A stretch of 64,000 bases of DNA from Hormiphora californensis (lineage: Eukaryota > Ctenophora > Tentaculata > Cydippida > Pleurobrachiidae). Below the pieces are notes generated by a model. That model made no database searches. It was given only the letters and a program-made list of their open reading frames with translations, and had not been told where the DNA came from. A program made the translations under genes and the position numbers. This document shows, piece after piece, positions 18,937 to 64,000 of the stretch (position 1 is its first letter; each line of letters opens with the position of its first letter). The stretch covers positions 4,009,614 to 4,073,613 of the forward strand of contig CM035358.1 of the NCBI GenBank assembly GCA_020137815.1, in the 5' to 3' direction.

Positions 18937-19444
18937 TATTAGAGGGTGGAACTATGACCTGAAATGCAAAAAGGGTTGGCCTATGCTACAGGCCCTAGAA
19001 GCCGTGGAAAACGCGCGCACTTGGGGTCTGCAGCGCATGCCAACAAAAAGGGGCGAACAATTTATTTTTTGACGCAAATGCGCACAATTCAAAACTTTAT
19101 ATTTTAAATCAGTAAGGCGCGCGGCACAGTCCTTTTTCGCGCGCCATATCCAAGCAGCGTATCTTAGAAAAAATAGCGACTGCGCGATAGTCTGAGTAAC
19201 ATGTTATAACAGTGGAGAAGTGTCAATATGTTAATTTGAATTGCAGTTCCGACAAAAAAACACGCAAAATAATGATTTGTCGAAAAAAATTATGGGAACT
19301 CACATTCACATTTCACACAAGTTGTGACAAAAACAATTGTATGTATCACTAACACTAGCAGGTTCAAAACTTCAACACTGCTCCTTCAGAGGCAGTGACT
19401 CTTCTCAATTTGCATAATTATAATTAGACTCATCAATATCACTA

Positions 19445-19840
19445 ATAAGGAACCATAATAAAGTTCAAGAGCCTCCAAGAGCGCACCACAATCAAGAGAG
19501 ACCAAAATCAAGAGCATACCACAATCAAGAGAGACCAAAATCAAGAGCACACCACAATCAAGAGAGACCAAATCAAGAGCGCACCACAATCAAGAGAGAC
19601 CAAATTCAAGAGCGCACCACATCTGGTATCTTCTGGATAGGGAGCTCTCTTGGATGAGGTGCGCTCTTGATTTGGTCTCTCTTGATTGTGGTGCGCTCTT
19701 GATTTGGTTTCTCTTGATTGTGGTGTGCTCTTGAGTTTGGTCTCTCTTGATTGTGGTGTGCTCTTGATTTTGGTCTCTCTTGATTGTGGTGCGCTCTTGG
19801 AGGCTCTTGGAGGCTCTTGAACTTTATTATGGTTCCTTAT
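19445..19840. mobile_element. Foldback element with internal direct repeats
   Basis: The arms start ATAAGGAACCATAATAAAGT and are mirrored at the other end. Within each arm a unit of about 25 bp (CAATCAAGAGAGACCAAA plus GAGCGCACCA) repeats four or five times. No coding region. The other stretches of 18.4-20.3 kb show nothing recognisable. Confidence 0.75.
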
Positions 19841-20321
19841 GTGTAATGATAAAACCATAAAACTCAAGCTGTTTTAAGAGAAATGAATCTAGTGTAATTA
19901 CAATTGGCGGTGTTTGTAACAAAAAATATTTAGGAAAGTAATAACTAATAAGCATCCAGACAATCAAATGAAAGACTAAGCTGGGCAACTGGTAGTCGTT
20001 GTTCTCTTAGTTAAAGTAACAAACTCTCCCAGCTGCTTTGTCTGTTATAGTGCCAGCTTAGTCTCTCAAAGAACACTAAAGTTCTCGGTGATTTACCGGA
20101 AAAATGCTACAAAAAGGGTAATAGCACACATTGTGAAAATGTACTTTAAATAACTTAAATCTTTAAATGAAATATATCCCCTCACAGTATTTTACATATC
20201 ACACTCAAATTGAGCATTAAATTTCTCGGATAAAGACGGTCTACCGTTGGGAAAAAGTTTAAAAAGTAAAAGAGATCAGTCTGCTTATAATACACACGTG
20301 ACAGAGATGATGACTCCAGCA

Positions 20322-20323
<2 letters not shown>

Positions 20324-20380
<57 letters not shown>

Positions 20381-20388
20381 TCTCTCTC

Positions 20389-20484
<96 letters not shown>

Positions 20485-20497
20485 TCTCACTCTCCCT
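20324..20497. repeat. (CT)n microsatellite directly after the phosphatase stop codon
   Basis: About 170 bp of CT/GA repeat starts within a few bases of the last stop codon of the receptor phosphatase (minus strand), so it would be a (GA)n tract in its 3' UTR. Confidence 0.9.
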
Positions 20498-20498
20498 G

Positions 20499-54999
<34,501 letters not shown>

Positions 55000-55463
55000 C
55001 TGAAACATTGTGTGTTAGAGTTAATGTAACAACACCATTCACACTGAAACATTGTGTGTTAGAAATTTAACAACACCATCCGAGCTGAAAATGATAACTG
55101 TGTTAGATTAACATGTTAGTAAGGGGATGAAATCTAGTTAGAAAATGCTCTGACAGACAGTGAAAATTAGTTTCAAACATACATACAGAATTGTGTGACA
55201 GTGAAATTTGGGTGGGGTATAATTTGTGTGATGTTGAGGTGCCATTCTCTGAATTTGTGCTGGAAAATGGGGTAATTTTGGCGTAATTCTCCCTCAGATT
55301 CTAGTGTTCGATCTTTTCTATTTCTTTCTCACTCTCACTCTCACTCTCTATCTCTTTCTCCCTCTCTCATTTCTCTCGTCGGTGAATTTCCGCTGGGTGC
55401 TGCATGAGTAGTGTAATGGGGGCATTGTGTATAGGTGCAGGCGGAAATTAAGAGATGGGTAGC

Positions 55464-55512
<49 letters not shown>

Positions 55513-55803
55513 TAGAGAGAGGAAGAGAGAAAGAGGAGAGAGGACTTAGCATGAAGAGAGTAGAAGATCGACCTCAATAAGGATCACATTTAAAAGAATG
55601 CTCTGAATCCCTCTATCTTCCCATCGATATGACTCCGAAACAATCTCAATCATTGATTTGACGGTCTTCACCAAAACTAATCCATCTCTAGAATCCTAAG
55701 AGTCTCATCTAGTTTAAATTAATCAGCGTTGGGAGTACAAGGCACGGGGATACACACATCACATCCTTATTTAGCACCCACCTGACGAGACGAAAAGAGA
55801 GGG

Positions 55804-55903
<100 letters not shown>

Positions 55904-56384
55904 AGAGTACACTCTGACTATACTGGCAATCCGCCAAAAGGGGTCACCAGGAAACACTCTCTCACTAAATCTGCACCCTCTTTTCTCCCCCTCTTTCTCC
56001 GTGTGTCCTAATAATCTTCTCCCCTCTCTATCCCTCGCACTTACATGCCGTACCTTGAGGACCTATCAAGTACTGAGAGATAAAGAAGAGACGGACAGAT
56101 ATTTCCAATATCTCATATCTTCTGTAAATTTCTATAAAATCAGTAAATGATAATGTCGTTTTGACACGAAACGAGGCCGAAATGATAATTTTTTCATTTC
56201 CTTACTTGTTAAAACAGCAGACCGCATAATCAGTGTACTGTAACTACTAGCTTAGTACGTGCTTTAGGTGATCTGGTCACCCCTCCATCATCGTTACCCA
56301 ATGAATATGATCAAATATATATATTTGGTTGTTGAGTACCTGTATCCAGAGCCAATAAGAGAGAAAGATAGAGAGTGAGAGAGC

Positions 56385-56446
<62 letters not shown>

Positions 56447-56599
56447 GAGAGATGATAATATTATATAGATCAGTAACATGAATAATAAAGACTTATCATA
56501 CAGGAATCTGAACCTCAGGTAGTTAATTTCCCCATTCTTAAAAATCCATTATATACAACCCAAAGGGAAATAATTAACAGGGGGGAAATGTAATATTAA

Positions 56600-58200
56600 C
56601 CTATTTCTACCCTTTTAAAAGGGGGTGGCCGAAAAAAGGGGGGGGGGAAGGGGAGAGGGGGAAGAGGGGGAAGAGAAGGAAGGGATAAGGGAGAGGGGAA
56701 GAAGAAAAAGAGGAAAAAGAGAGAGAGAAAAAATAAGCGGCACAAAAAAACTGGTACGCCATTAGAAATTATGCACAAACAGAGTCAAGGTGAGGTAAAA
56801 CTTACTGAGAAATTACTTAAAACTACCAATTGTTGGAAGTGGTGAGTGAACTAATTTGGGGATAGCAAAATTGCAAATTTGGGGGGGGGGGGTCCGATGC
56901 TGTCCACTCATGATCAAAACTTTTAGAAGGATCTTCTTGTCAGATATATATTTAATGGGATGGCAATATTTGGCGGTTACCCAACCCCCTATCTTCCCTC
57001 GGACACACCCTCCGGAAGCTTTATATCAAAGTATACATTATTTGGGGTTTTTTTTTAAAAAGAGGGAGAGAAATTTTTTTTTAAAAAAAAGAGGAATTAT
57101 CATAATATTGGGGGAAACCAGGGGAGATAATATCCCGCGAGAAGGAAACCTTTGGGTAATGTAAATTGGACAGGGAGAGATATATGCAGTAGGTAAATTG
57201 GACAGGGAGAGAGAGATATGCAGTAGGTTCTGTATTTTAGAAAGGGGGGGGGGGAGAGGCCAGGGGGAAATATTCGGGGACTGTCCGCCCTTACTTACCC
57301 CACCCGTCCCGAAAAAATTCCCCCTCCTCTCTCTCTTTTTCCTTCTCTTCCCCTTTTTTCTTCTTTTCCTCCTCTCTCCTCTTCCCTTTCTTTTCCCCTT
57401 TTTTTTTTCTCCCTTTTCTCATCCTCCCCCTTTTTTTTCCCTTTTTTTTCCCTTTTTCCTCCCCTTTTTTCTCCCTTCCTTTATCATTTATTTATTTTTC
57501 CCCAACCTTGATCTTCCTTTCCTTGAAAAACCCAAAAAATCCATCTCAAACGTAAAGAGAGAAAAAATGGAATGGTGTAAAAGTTTTATTTTGGGGGTTT
57601 TTCCAATCTTTTTTTTTTTTCTTTTTCCTCTTCCCCCTCCTTAACCCCCCCCTTCTTTCCCCCTCTTTGTTTTTTTGGGGGGGCCAAAATTACTGAAAAA
57701 TCGTTACGCTGGGCCCCCCCGGACTGCCCCCCAAAATTTCCCCCTTCCTTTTAAAAAATTTTTTGGGTTTTTTTTTTTTTGCTTTTTTTCCTTTTTTTCA
57801 TGGGGGGGGTAAATTTTTTTCTAACTCCCCAAACCCCCTTTTCCTTTAGGTTTTTTAAATCCAAGAAAAATCTTTCCTTCCCTTTTCCCCCTAAAAATAA
57901 AATGCTTTTGTAAAGTTTTTTTGGGACCCTTTTTTTCTTTTCTTTGGGGCTTTTTTTCCTTTTTTCTTAGGGTTCTTTAACTCAAGTGTTAAAATTTTAG
58001 GAAAAAAAAAAAAGAGAAAAAAAAGGGGGGGAGGAAAAAAAGGAAAGGGGGAAGGGGGAAAAAAGGGGGGGGGGAAGGAAAAAAGGGGGGAAAAAAAAAA
58101 AGGGGGGGGGGGAAAAAAGGGGAAAAAGGAAAAAAAAGAAGGGGGGAAAAAAAAAAACCCCCCCCCAAGAAAAAGGAAAATCAGGCCCCTAGAGAGGACA
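56600..58200. other. Homopolymer-rich tract of doubtful sequence quality
   Basis: Long runs of C, T, G and A (for example at 57350-57480, 57600-57800, 57990-58160) follow each other with little other sequence. This pattern is unlike the rest of the window. It may be a real degenerate purine/pyrimidine region or uncorrected long-read sequence. Confidence 0.6.
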
Positions 58201-59664
58201 GGAGCGAGAGAGGAGAGAGAGATGTTGAAAAGCAGAATATAGAGAGCCGGACGAGAGCATCACGAAAAACAGATGAAGAAGAGAGAGAACGGCAAAGAGG
58301 AATCAAACGTGCAGATCAACGAAGGAACCGCAGGAGAAAGACGACAGAGACGTCGACATGAAGAAAATAGGGCAAGCGAGAGAAGAGAAAGAGCGAGAGG
58401 GGAGGAAGGAAGGTAGAGAACGAGACCGATGAGGAGAGGATGCGACGAAACTGCAGGAGACCGGAGAGAGAGAGAGAGGAGAAAAGAGAAAAGGGACAGT
58501 GGGGAAGACGAGAAGAGAGAGGATGGCGTGACCACAGAGAAAGAGAGAGGATTTTAGAAGAGAAGAGAGAGAGAGAGATAGAGTAGAGAGGGAAAGACGA
58601 CCGCAAAGAGAGGGAGAGATGACGAGAGAGATAGAAGGGGGGATTGTCTGTGTACACAGTGTACCAGAATAGGGACAGATATATTGTTCAACATGAAACA
58701 TGGCCTGGCTCCAATAACATGGATTATTTTCCCAACAAGAGTATCCATGAACAATGCCGAAACTGAATGAGCTGCATTACACACAGCTTTTGACAGATGA
58801 ATTCCCATGGGAGATATAATCGTGCGTCATATCTCGTCTTCTTCTACTCCACAACATTATATCTCTAAATAGTCTTTGTTCATCTAATCTCACTTTTTGA
58901 TCTGAGACTAGATGGTAACACGGAAATTTGGCAAGTAGAAATATTTTAGAATGACCTGTTTCTGTGCCAGTGTGTGAGAAAGTGTGTATTACCAATTCAA
59001 ATTCATCATGATGTCAGACACAAATTTAGTGTTTCACAATTCACATGACCTCCTTGTTCTGCTTACTGGGAGGGCCAGGGGATCCACCGGAGGGAAGTCT
59101 CTAACTGTGACCACATCTCATTCATTATGTGATGTTCAATACTTCACAACTTTGTTGCAACTCCCTCAAGTTTCTAAACCCAACACTCCTTTCCAATTCT
59201 TGAAAAGAGAAAGGTCACGCCCCTCAGGTTACACTTCAAAGTCAGGAGTGGTGATATATATATATTATGTAATTTCACTTGTAATATGTGTGTGAGTCCG
59301 ATAAAATATGTGTGGGATGGTGTCCACAAACAGTTCATAATTTCTAGTGAGGGGAGAGGGGAGAGGAATAAACAGTCGGCAGGAAAGATCGAGAATGGGC
59401 AAGAAAAAGGGACCTTTAGGGGGCCAGACATAAATATGAAATTTTAGGAGACGGAAGGACGGAGAACGAAAGGGAAAGAAGGGGCGAGTGAGAGAGTGAG
59501 ATAGCGATGGAGTGAGAAGGAGAAAGGTGGGGACTGGGGAGAGTTGGAGAGAGGGAGAAGGGGCGAATGAGAAGGAAAAGAAGGAGAAAGAAAGCTAATG
59601 TTTGTCATGACTGCATATTATTCTTTGCTTGTGGGCACCGCATCTCTTTTGTTATCTCTCCAAT

Positions 59665-59707
<43 letters not shown>

Positions 59708-59949
59708 TTTAAGCCCCTCTAAAACACACCCAATCCAATAACAATACACCCTGAATTATGCACTTTGTGTTTATGACAACTGGGGATAATGTGATGGGGG
59801 GTCAGTTCGGTAGAAACTTCCTGAGCAGATGATGAATTTACCATGTTATGCACTGTGCAGACATCTGACAAATGGAATGGGAGAAAGAGAAGGAGAAAGA
59901 GAAGGAGGGGAAGAGAAGAGTTGAGTAGGAAGGCTGCTAGGGATGAGAA

Positions 59950-60065
59950 GCGCCTGGGGGAAGGGGACTACAAGAAGAGATGAGTAGGGTCTGGGGGAAG
60001 GGGACTACAAGAAGAGATGAGTAGGGTCTGGGGGAAGGGGACTACAAGAAGAGATGAGTAGGGTC
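59950..60065. repeat. 38-bp tandem repeat, about three copies
   Basis: Unit includes GAGTAGGGTCTGGGGGAAGG and GGACTACAAGAAGAGAT. Confidence 0.8.
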
Positions 60066-60280
60066 TGAGGGAGGAGAAGAGTAGGGGTGACTGTTATGGG
60101 GGAGTATTATAGCAGTATCTGCCAATAAGAATGATGTGTATGCTCTTAGTGAGGGGGAGTATTATAATGACTATGAATAATGTGATTGTAGAACTAAGTC
60201 CAAAACTCGGTTAGTTGACTTTATAGTTACAGGGTGTCCCATATATATATGTACGTATGTATGTATATATATGTAGGTGA

Positions 60281-62530
60281 CCTACAACTATGGCTCATGC
60301 AACTATGGCTCATAAAATCTATGAGCCATAGATGCATGCAACTATGGCTCATAGATTTTATGAGCCATAGATGCATACAACTATGGCTCATAGAAATGTG
60401 ATCTGATTAGGTTCTATGAGCCAAAGCTAGTGAGAGTGAGAGGGACGTGAGTGACACGTGAGTGACACGTGAGTGACACGTGAGTGACACGTGAGTGACA
60501 TGTGAGTGACACGTGAGTTTTCGAATCATGTAATATTAAATGAGCACAAATGCAAACGATTTACATAATGATAAATCTAATGTTACATAATTAAAATTAC
60601 ACTATCAGTTCATCTTGGATATTTATATCCAAGATGGTAAAAGGGGTCCTTCTTTGGACAGTTCATAGAGCATTTCACGTGAATCAGCAGCTCCTTAACA
60701 CGATGTTTATTCAAATCTATGATCGGATAGGTACTAAACAGCCGCCTTGCATTATCACTATCAGGATCCACAGTAAAAAACTCTCCAACAGGTCTGATTT
60801 TCGAGAAAGTAGTATAGGTAGGATGTTCCCAGAAATTGCCTGGCTAAAGTTTCTGATCTTTCACACTCTTCCAAAACCTCCCGGTACTCGTTGAACGTTG
60901 TAGTGTTGTTCGTGACGTCGATAACAATTATAGCTAGTGAATCTACTAATAAATTCTAATGAGCGGGATGGATATGTGACAGTGTCACATATCCACCCCC
61001 CTCACTGACACGATTCTGGGATGCGCCATTAGCAGAGTGAAACGATACGAGATACGAAACTTATGATTCGGGGGAGCTCATTAGCAGTGTGTGACGATAG
61101 GTATATGGAACATGAGTCGGGGAAGCTTATTAGGAGTGTTAGACGATATGAGAAACGATTTGGAGAATGTTTTATTGCTCTTTCTATCTATCTCTATCTC
61201 TATCTCTATCTCTTTTTGTCAATTATCTTGGACTTGAGAACCAGATGAGGTGCCTACCATTATACTATAATATTGCGAGCTGACGCTACACACTTGGTGA
61301 GTTTAGTGCCCTTATTTCTGGTAATAAGAGCCTATCGGCTCGCCTCATTGTTTTTAGGAGGATATGTTGTTTTAGATGGAATGCGTTCGCTTTTTTTCGA
61401 GTCTTGCCAAACAGACCAAATTCAAACCATTCCATCTAAAACAACAACATATCCCCCTAAAAATAACGGGGCTGAGCCGACATCCAGATAAAAAAGGAAA
61501 AGGAGTATGGACAAAAATAAGGGCACCAAAGTTTGTAGCTTCCTCGCATTAGTATGAGTAGGTATCTCATCTGGTTCTCAAGATAATTGACAAAAAGAGA
61601 TAGAGATAGATAAAAAGAGCGAATCGTGTCTCATATCGTCTAGCACTCCTAATAAGCTTCCCCGAATCATGTTCCATATACCGTATCGTCTCACACTGCT
61701 AATGAGCTCCCCCGAATCATAAGTTTCGTATCTCGTATCGTTTCACTCTGCTAATGGCGCATCCCAGAATCGTGTCAGTGAGGGGGGTGGATATGTGACA
61801 CTGTCACATATCCATCCCGCTCATTAGAATTTGTTAGTAGATTCACTAGCTATAATTGTTATCGACGTCACGAACAACACTACAACGTTCAACGAGTACC
61901 GGGAGGTTTTGGAAGAGTGTGAAAGATCAGAAACTTTAGCCAGGCAATTTCTGGGAACATCCTACCTATACTACTTTCTCGAAAATCAGACCTGTTGGCG
62001 AGTTTTTTACTGTGGATCCTGATAGTGATAATGCAAGGCGGCTGTTTAGTACCTATCCGATCATAGATTTGAATAAACAGAGCTGCTGATTCACGTGAAA
62101 TGCTCTATGAACTGTCCAAAGAAGGACCCCTTTTACCATTATATCCAAGATGAACTGATAGTGTAATTTTAATTATGTAACATTAGATTTATCATTATGT
62201 AAATCGTTTACATTTGTATTTAATATATTTAATATATTTAATATTTCATTTAATATTACATGATTCGAAAACTCACGTGTCACTCACATGTCACGCACGT
62301 GTCACTCACGTGTCACTCACGTGTCACTCACGTGTCACTCACGTGTCACTCACGTGTCACTTACGTGTCACTCACTCTCACTAGCTTTGGCTCATAGAAC
62401 CTAATCAGATCACATTTCTATGAGCCATAGTTGTATGCATCTATGGCTCATAAAATCTATGAGCCATAGTTGCATGCATCTATGGCTCATAGATTTTATG
62501 AGCCATAGTTGCATGAGCCATAGTTGTAGG
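60281..62530. mobile_element. 2.25-kb foldback element with about 1.1-kb arms
   Basis: Left arm from CCTACAACTATGGCTCATGC, right arm ending in the mirror. The centre is near 61375-61430, between copies of TTTTAGATGGAATG and its complement. Each arm carries matching arrays of an 11-bp unit (GTGAGTGACAC; 60447-60520 and 62270-62375) and of CTATGGCTCAT. Arm sequences include a short open frame (starting at 61831, VLEECERSETLARQF) that could be a captured gene fragment. No transposase motif is seen. Confidence 0.75.
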
Positions 62531-62864
62531 TAATCATATATGTACATGTATATACTAGTCTGGAAAACCGGAAGATATGTTTGACAAGATGGAGTCCTGT
62601 TGGCGGGAAAAGTTGTGCCCCTTGTTTGACAGGGGGGAAGGCTGTAACGTTTTACCCCCCCGACACTCTCACACACGGAGGTGCGTGCTTCCGCCTCATT
62701 AGACGAGAGAAGGAGGGAGAGAGAGGGAGAGAGAGAGAGAGAGAGTGTGTGTGTGAGAGAGATGCTAGTTTTACACGTTCGTCCTTGCTTTTAGGGTGTG
62801 TGTGGTAAACCATTGTCCACTCACGACACATGCATAACAACCCATAGCACATGTCACACACACA

Positions 62865-62918
<54 letters not shown>

Positions 62919-63982
62919 TTCCCTCTCCCTTCCTTACTTCCTTTTATCATATGCATTGTTTCAAATCAAAATTGCAATTCCCATTCTGTCACGCCCTGTG
63001 AGCAGGAGACGCTGAATGCTCGATTGGTCGGGAGACCGGAAACTATCGGCAGACAATATGTGCATCGGGAATTATGTATTGGAGAGAAAAATCTAGAGAC
63101 TTGGAGAGGAGTAAATTCATGGAATAAATTCCCACACTGATAAGAAATATAAGAATTAGAATGAGCATCCTCCCCACCCACCAGGAAAGGGGGACTGCTA
63201 GATTACCCACCACTACTTGCAGTATTAATCAGGGAGAGGGGGTACTGTGTCACGGTACACAGTACCTACTGCCACAGCAGATACTGTACATGTGTCGGTG
63301 TGTGTGTCACTCAAACCAAGATAGCGGTCCTTTTCTACATTATTATTCCCCTATCCTATCGGGCCGGGCCGTCTTCCATATTTTACAGTCTGTATTCTGT
63401 TTCTCTTTGTTTAGCTCCCTCACTCTCTGTAAATCTCTCTATCACTCTCTCTCTCTCTCTCTCCCTTGCTCACTCTCACTCTCTCTCCCTATCTCTCTCA
63501 CTCTCACTCATTACAGCTGCTGTGCAGACGGGAGGTATCAGCGAAAGTCTCCCGCAACTAGTCCCACGTGATACAAACACTGGACACTCTCTCTCGTTCA
63601 CCTGTATCTCTCTTCCTTTCTCTCTCTCTATATCTCTCTCCCCCCCTCTCCCTCTCTCCCTTTCTATCTTTTTCTAATCTCTCTTTAATGGCGTGGGATA
63701 GTATCAATATTTTGTGGTTTGGCACCGCTATGTTAAGTAGAGGATAGAGGGGAAAGGTGGAGAAGGTTGAAACACTAATAGTATGTTAAAAACAGGATGG
63801 GCATCCATGGGTATATTATGATTTGTTTGATGGTTTTTAGCGCTGTGAACAAACTGTGTGTGTGTGTTTACGTGTGCTTGGTAGCAGCTGAGTAGCCGGA
63901 GTGTGTTAGGCCAATAGTAGTGGAGCAGCAGGAGCCATTTCTAAACAAACACTGGGGACAAACAATAGCGATTGGAACTTAC

Positions 63983-64000
63983 CTTCTCTCACAATAATTT
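63983..64000 (-). other. Possible upstream RPTP exon at the window edge
   Basis: On the minus strand the sequence ends GAGAGAAG followed by a perfect GTAAGT donor. Read as AA ATT ATT GTG AGA GAA G, it would leave phase 1, which is what the exon at 54999 needs. Only 18 bases are visible, so it is a candidate only. Confidence 0.3.

Noticed and set aside
58260-58701. Overlapping Ser/Leu-rich minus-strand frames
   Set aside because: Translations of GA-rich DNA next to a doubtful homopolymer tract.

Overview
This 64 kb window reads as nuclear DNA of an animal, probably an early-branching invertebrate. A sponge is my best guess, but it is unproven without database searches. The evidence is spliced genes with mostly short GT-AG introns, a LAR-type receptor tyrosine phosphatase with Ig and fibronectin repeats, an R4-like RGS protein and a TMEM106 protein. 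The DNA between exons is dense in (GA)n/(CT)n microsatellites, minisatellites, MITEs and long inverted repeats. I saw no rRNA, tRNA, CRISPR array or bacterial operon.

Layout. From 0 to 12 kb on the plus strand lies a small RGS gene. It has three candidate alternative first exons (2.2, 5.0 and 5.9 kb), all ending in the same phase, and three common exons (10.8-11.8 kb). From 13.8 to 18.4 kb on the minus strand is a tight row of three housekeeping genes: a PUS3-type tRNA pseudouridine synthase, a mitochondrial inner membrane protease subunit and a TMEM106 homologue. From 20.5 kb to at least 55.0 kb on the minus strand is one very large receptor tyrosine phosphatase gene. I could place 49 exons in mutually compatible phase: six Ig domains, eight FN3 domains, a furin-type juxtamembrane site, one transmembrane helix, phosphatase domains D1 and D2, and a proline-rich tail. 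The first exon lies at or beyond the right edge. Two small secreted-protein genes sit on the plus strand inside its introns: a 162-aa protein at 23.8 kb and a repetitive DYNYAGLSE precursor at 45.6 kb. The last 9 kb (55-64 kb) is its 5' intron and contains repeats, a 2.25 kb foldback and a homopolymer tract of doubtful quality.

Points worth following: (1) the phosphatase frame meets a UGA followed by CUA at the natural end of D2, then stays open in frame through the next splice junction for about 152 codons, which suggests stop-codon readthrough; (2) D1 has lost its P-loop arginine (Lys instead) and its KNRY tyrosine, and it carries a one-base frameshift, while D2 keeps an intact [10 protein letters not shown] loop; (3) in several exons the 3' end together with its 5' splice site has been tandemly duplicated, up to about eleven times in the RGS gene; (4) a 38-copy, 24-bp array carrying TGACGTCA (CRE/ATF) sites starts only a few bases inside an intron; (5) there are MITE families with clear 8-bp and 9-bp target duplications and several foldback elements with G-run ends.
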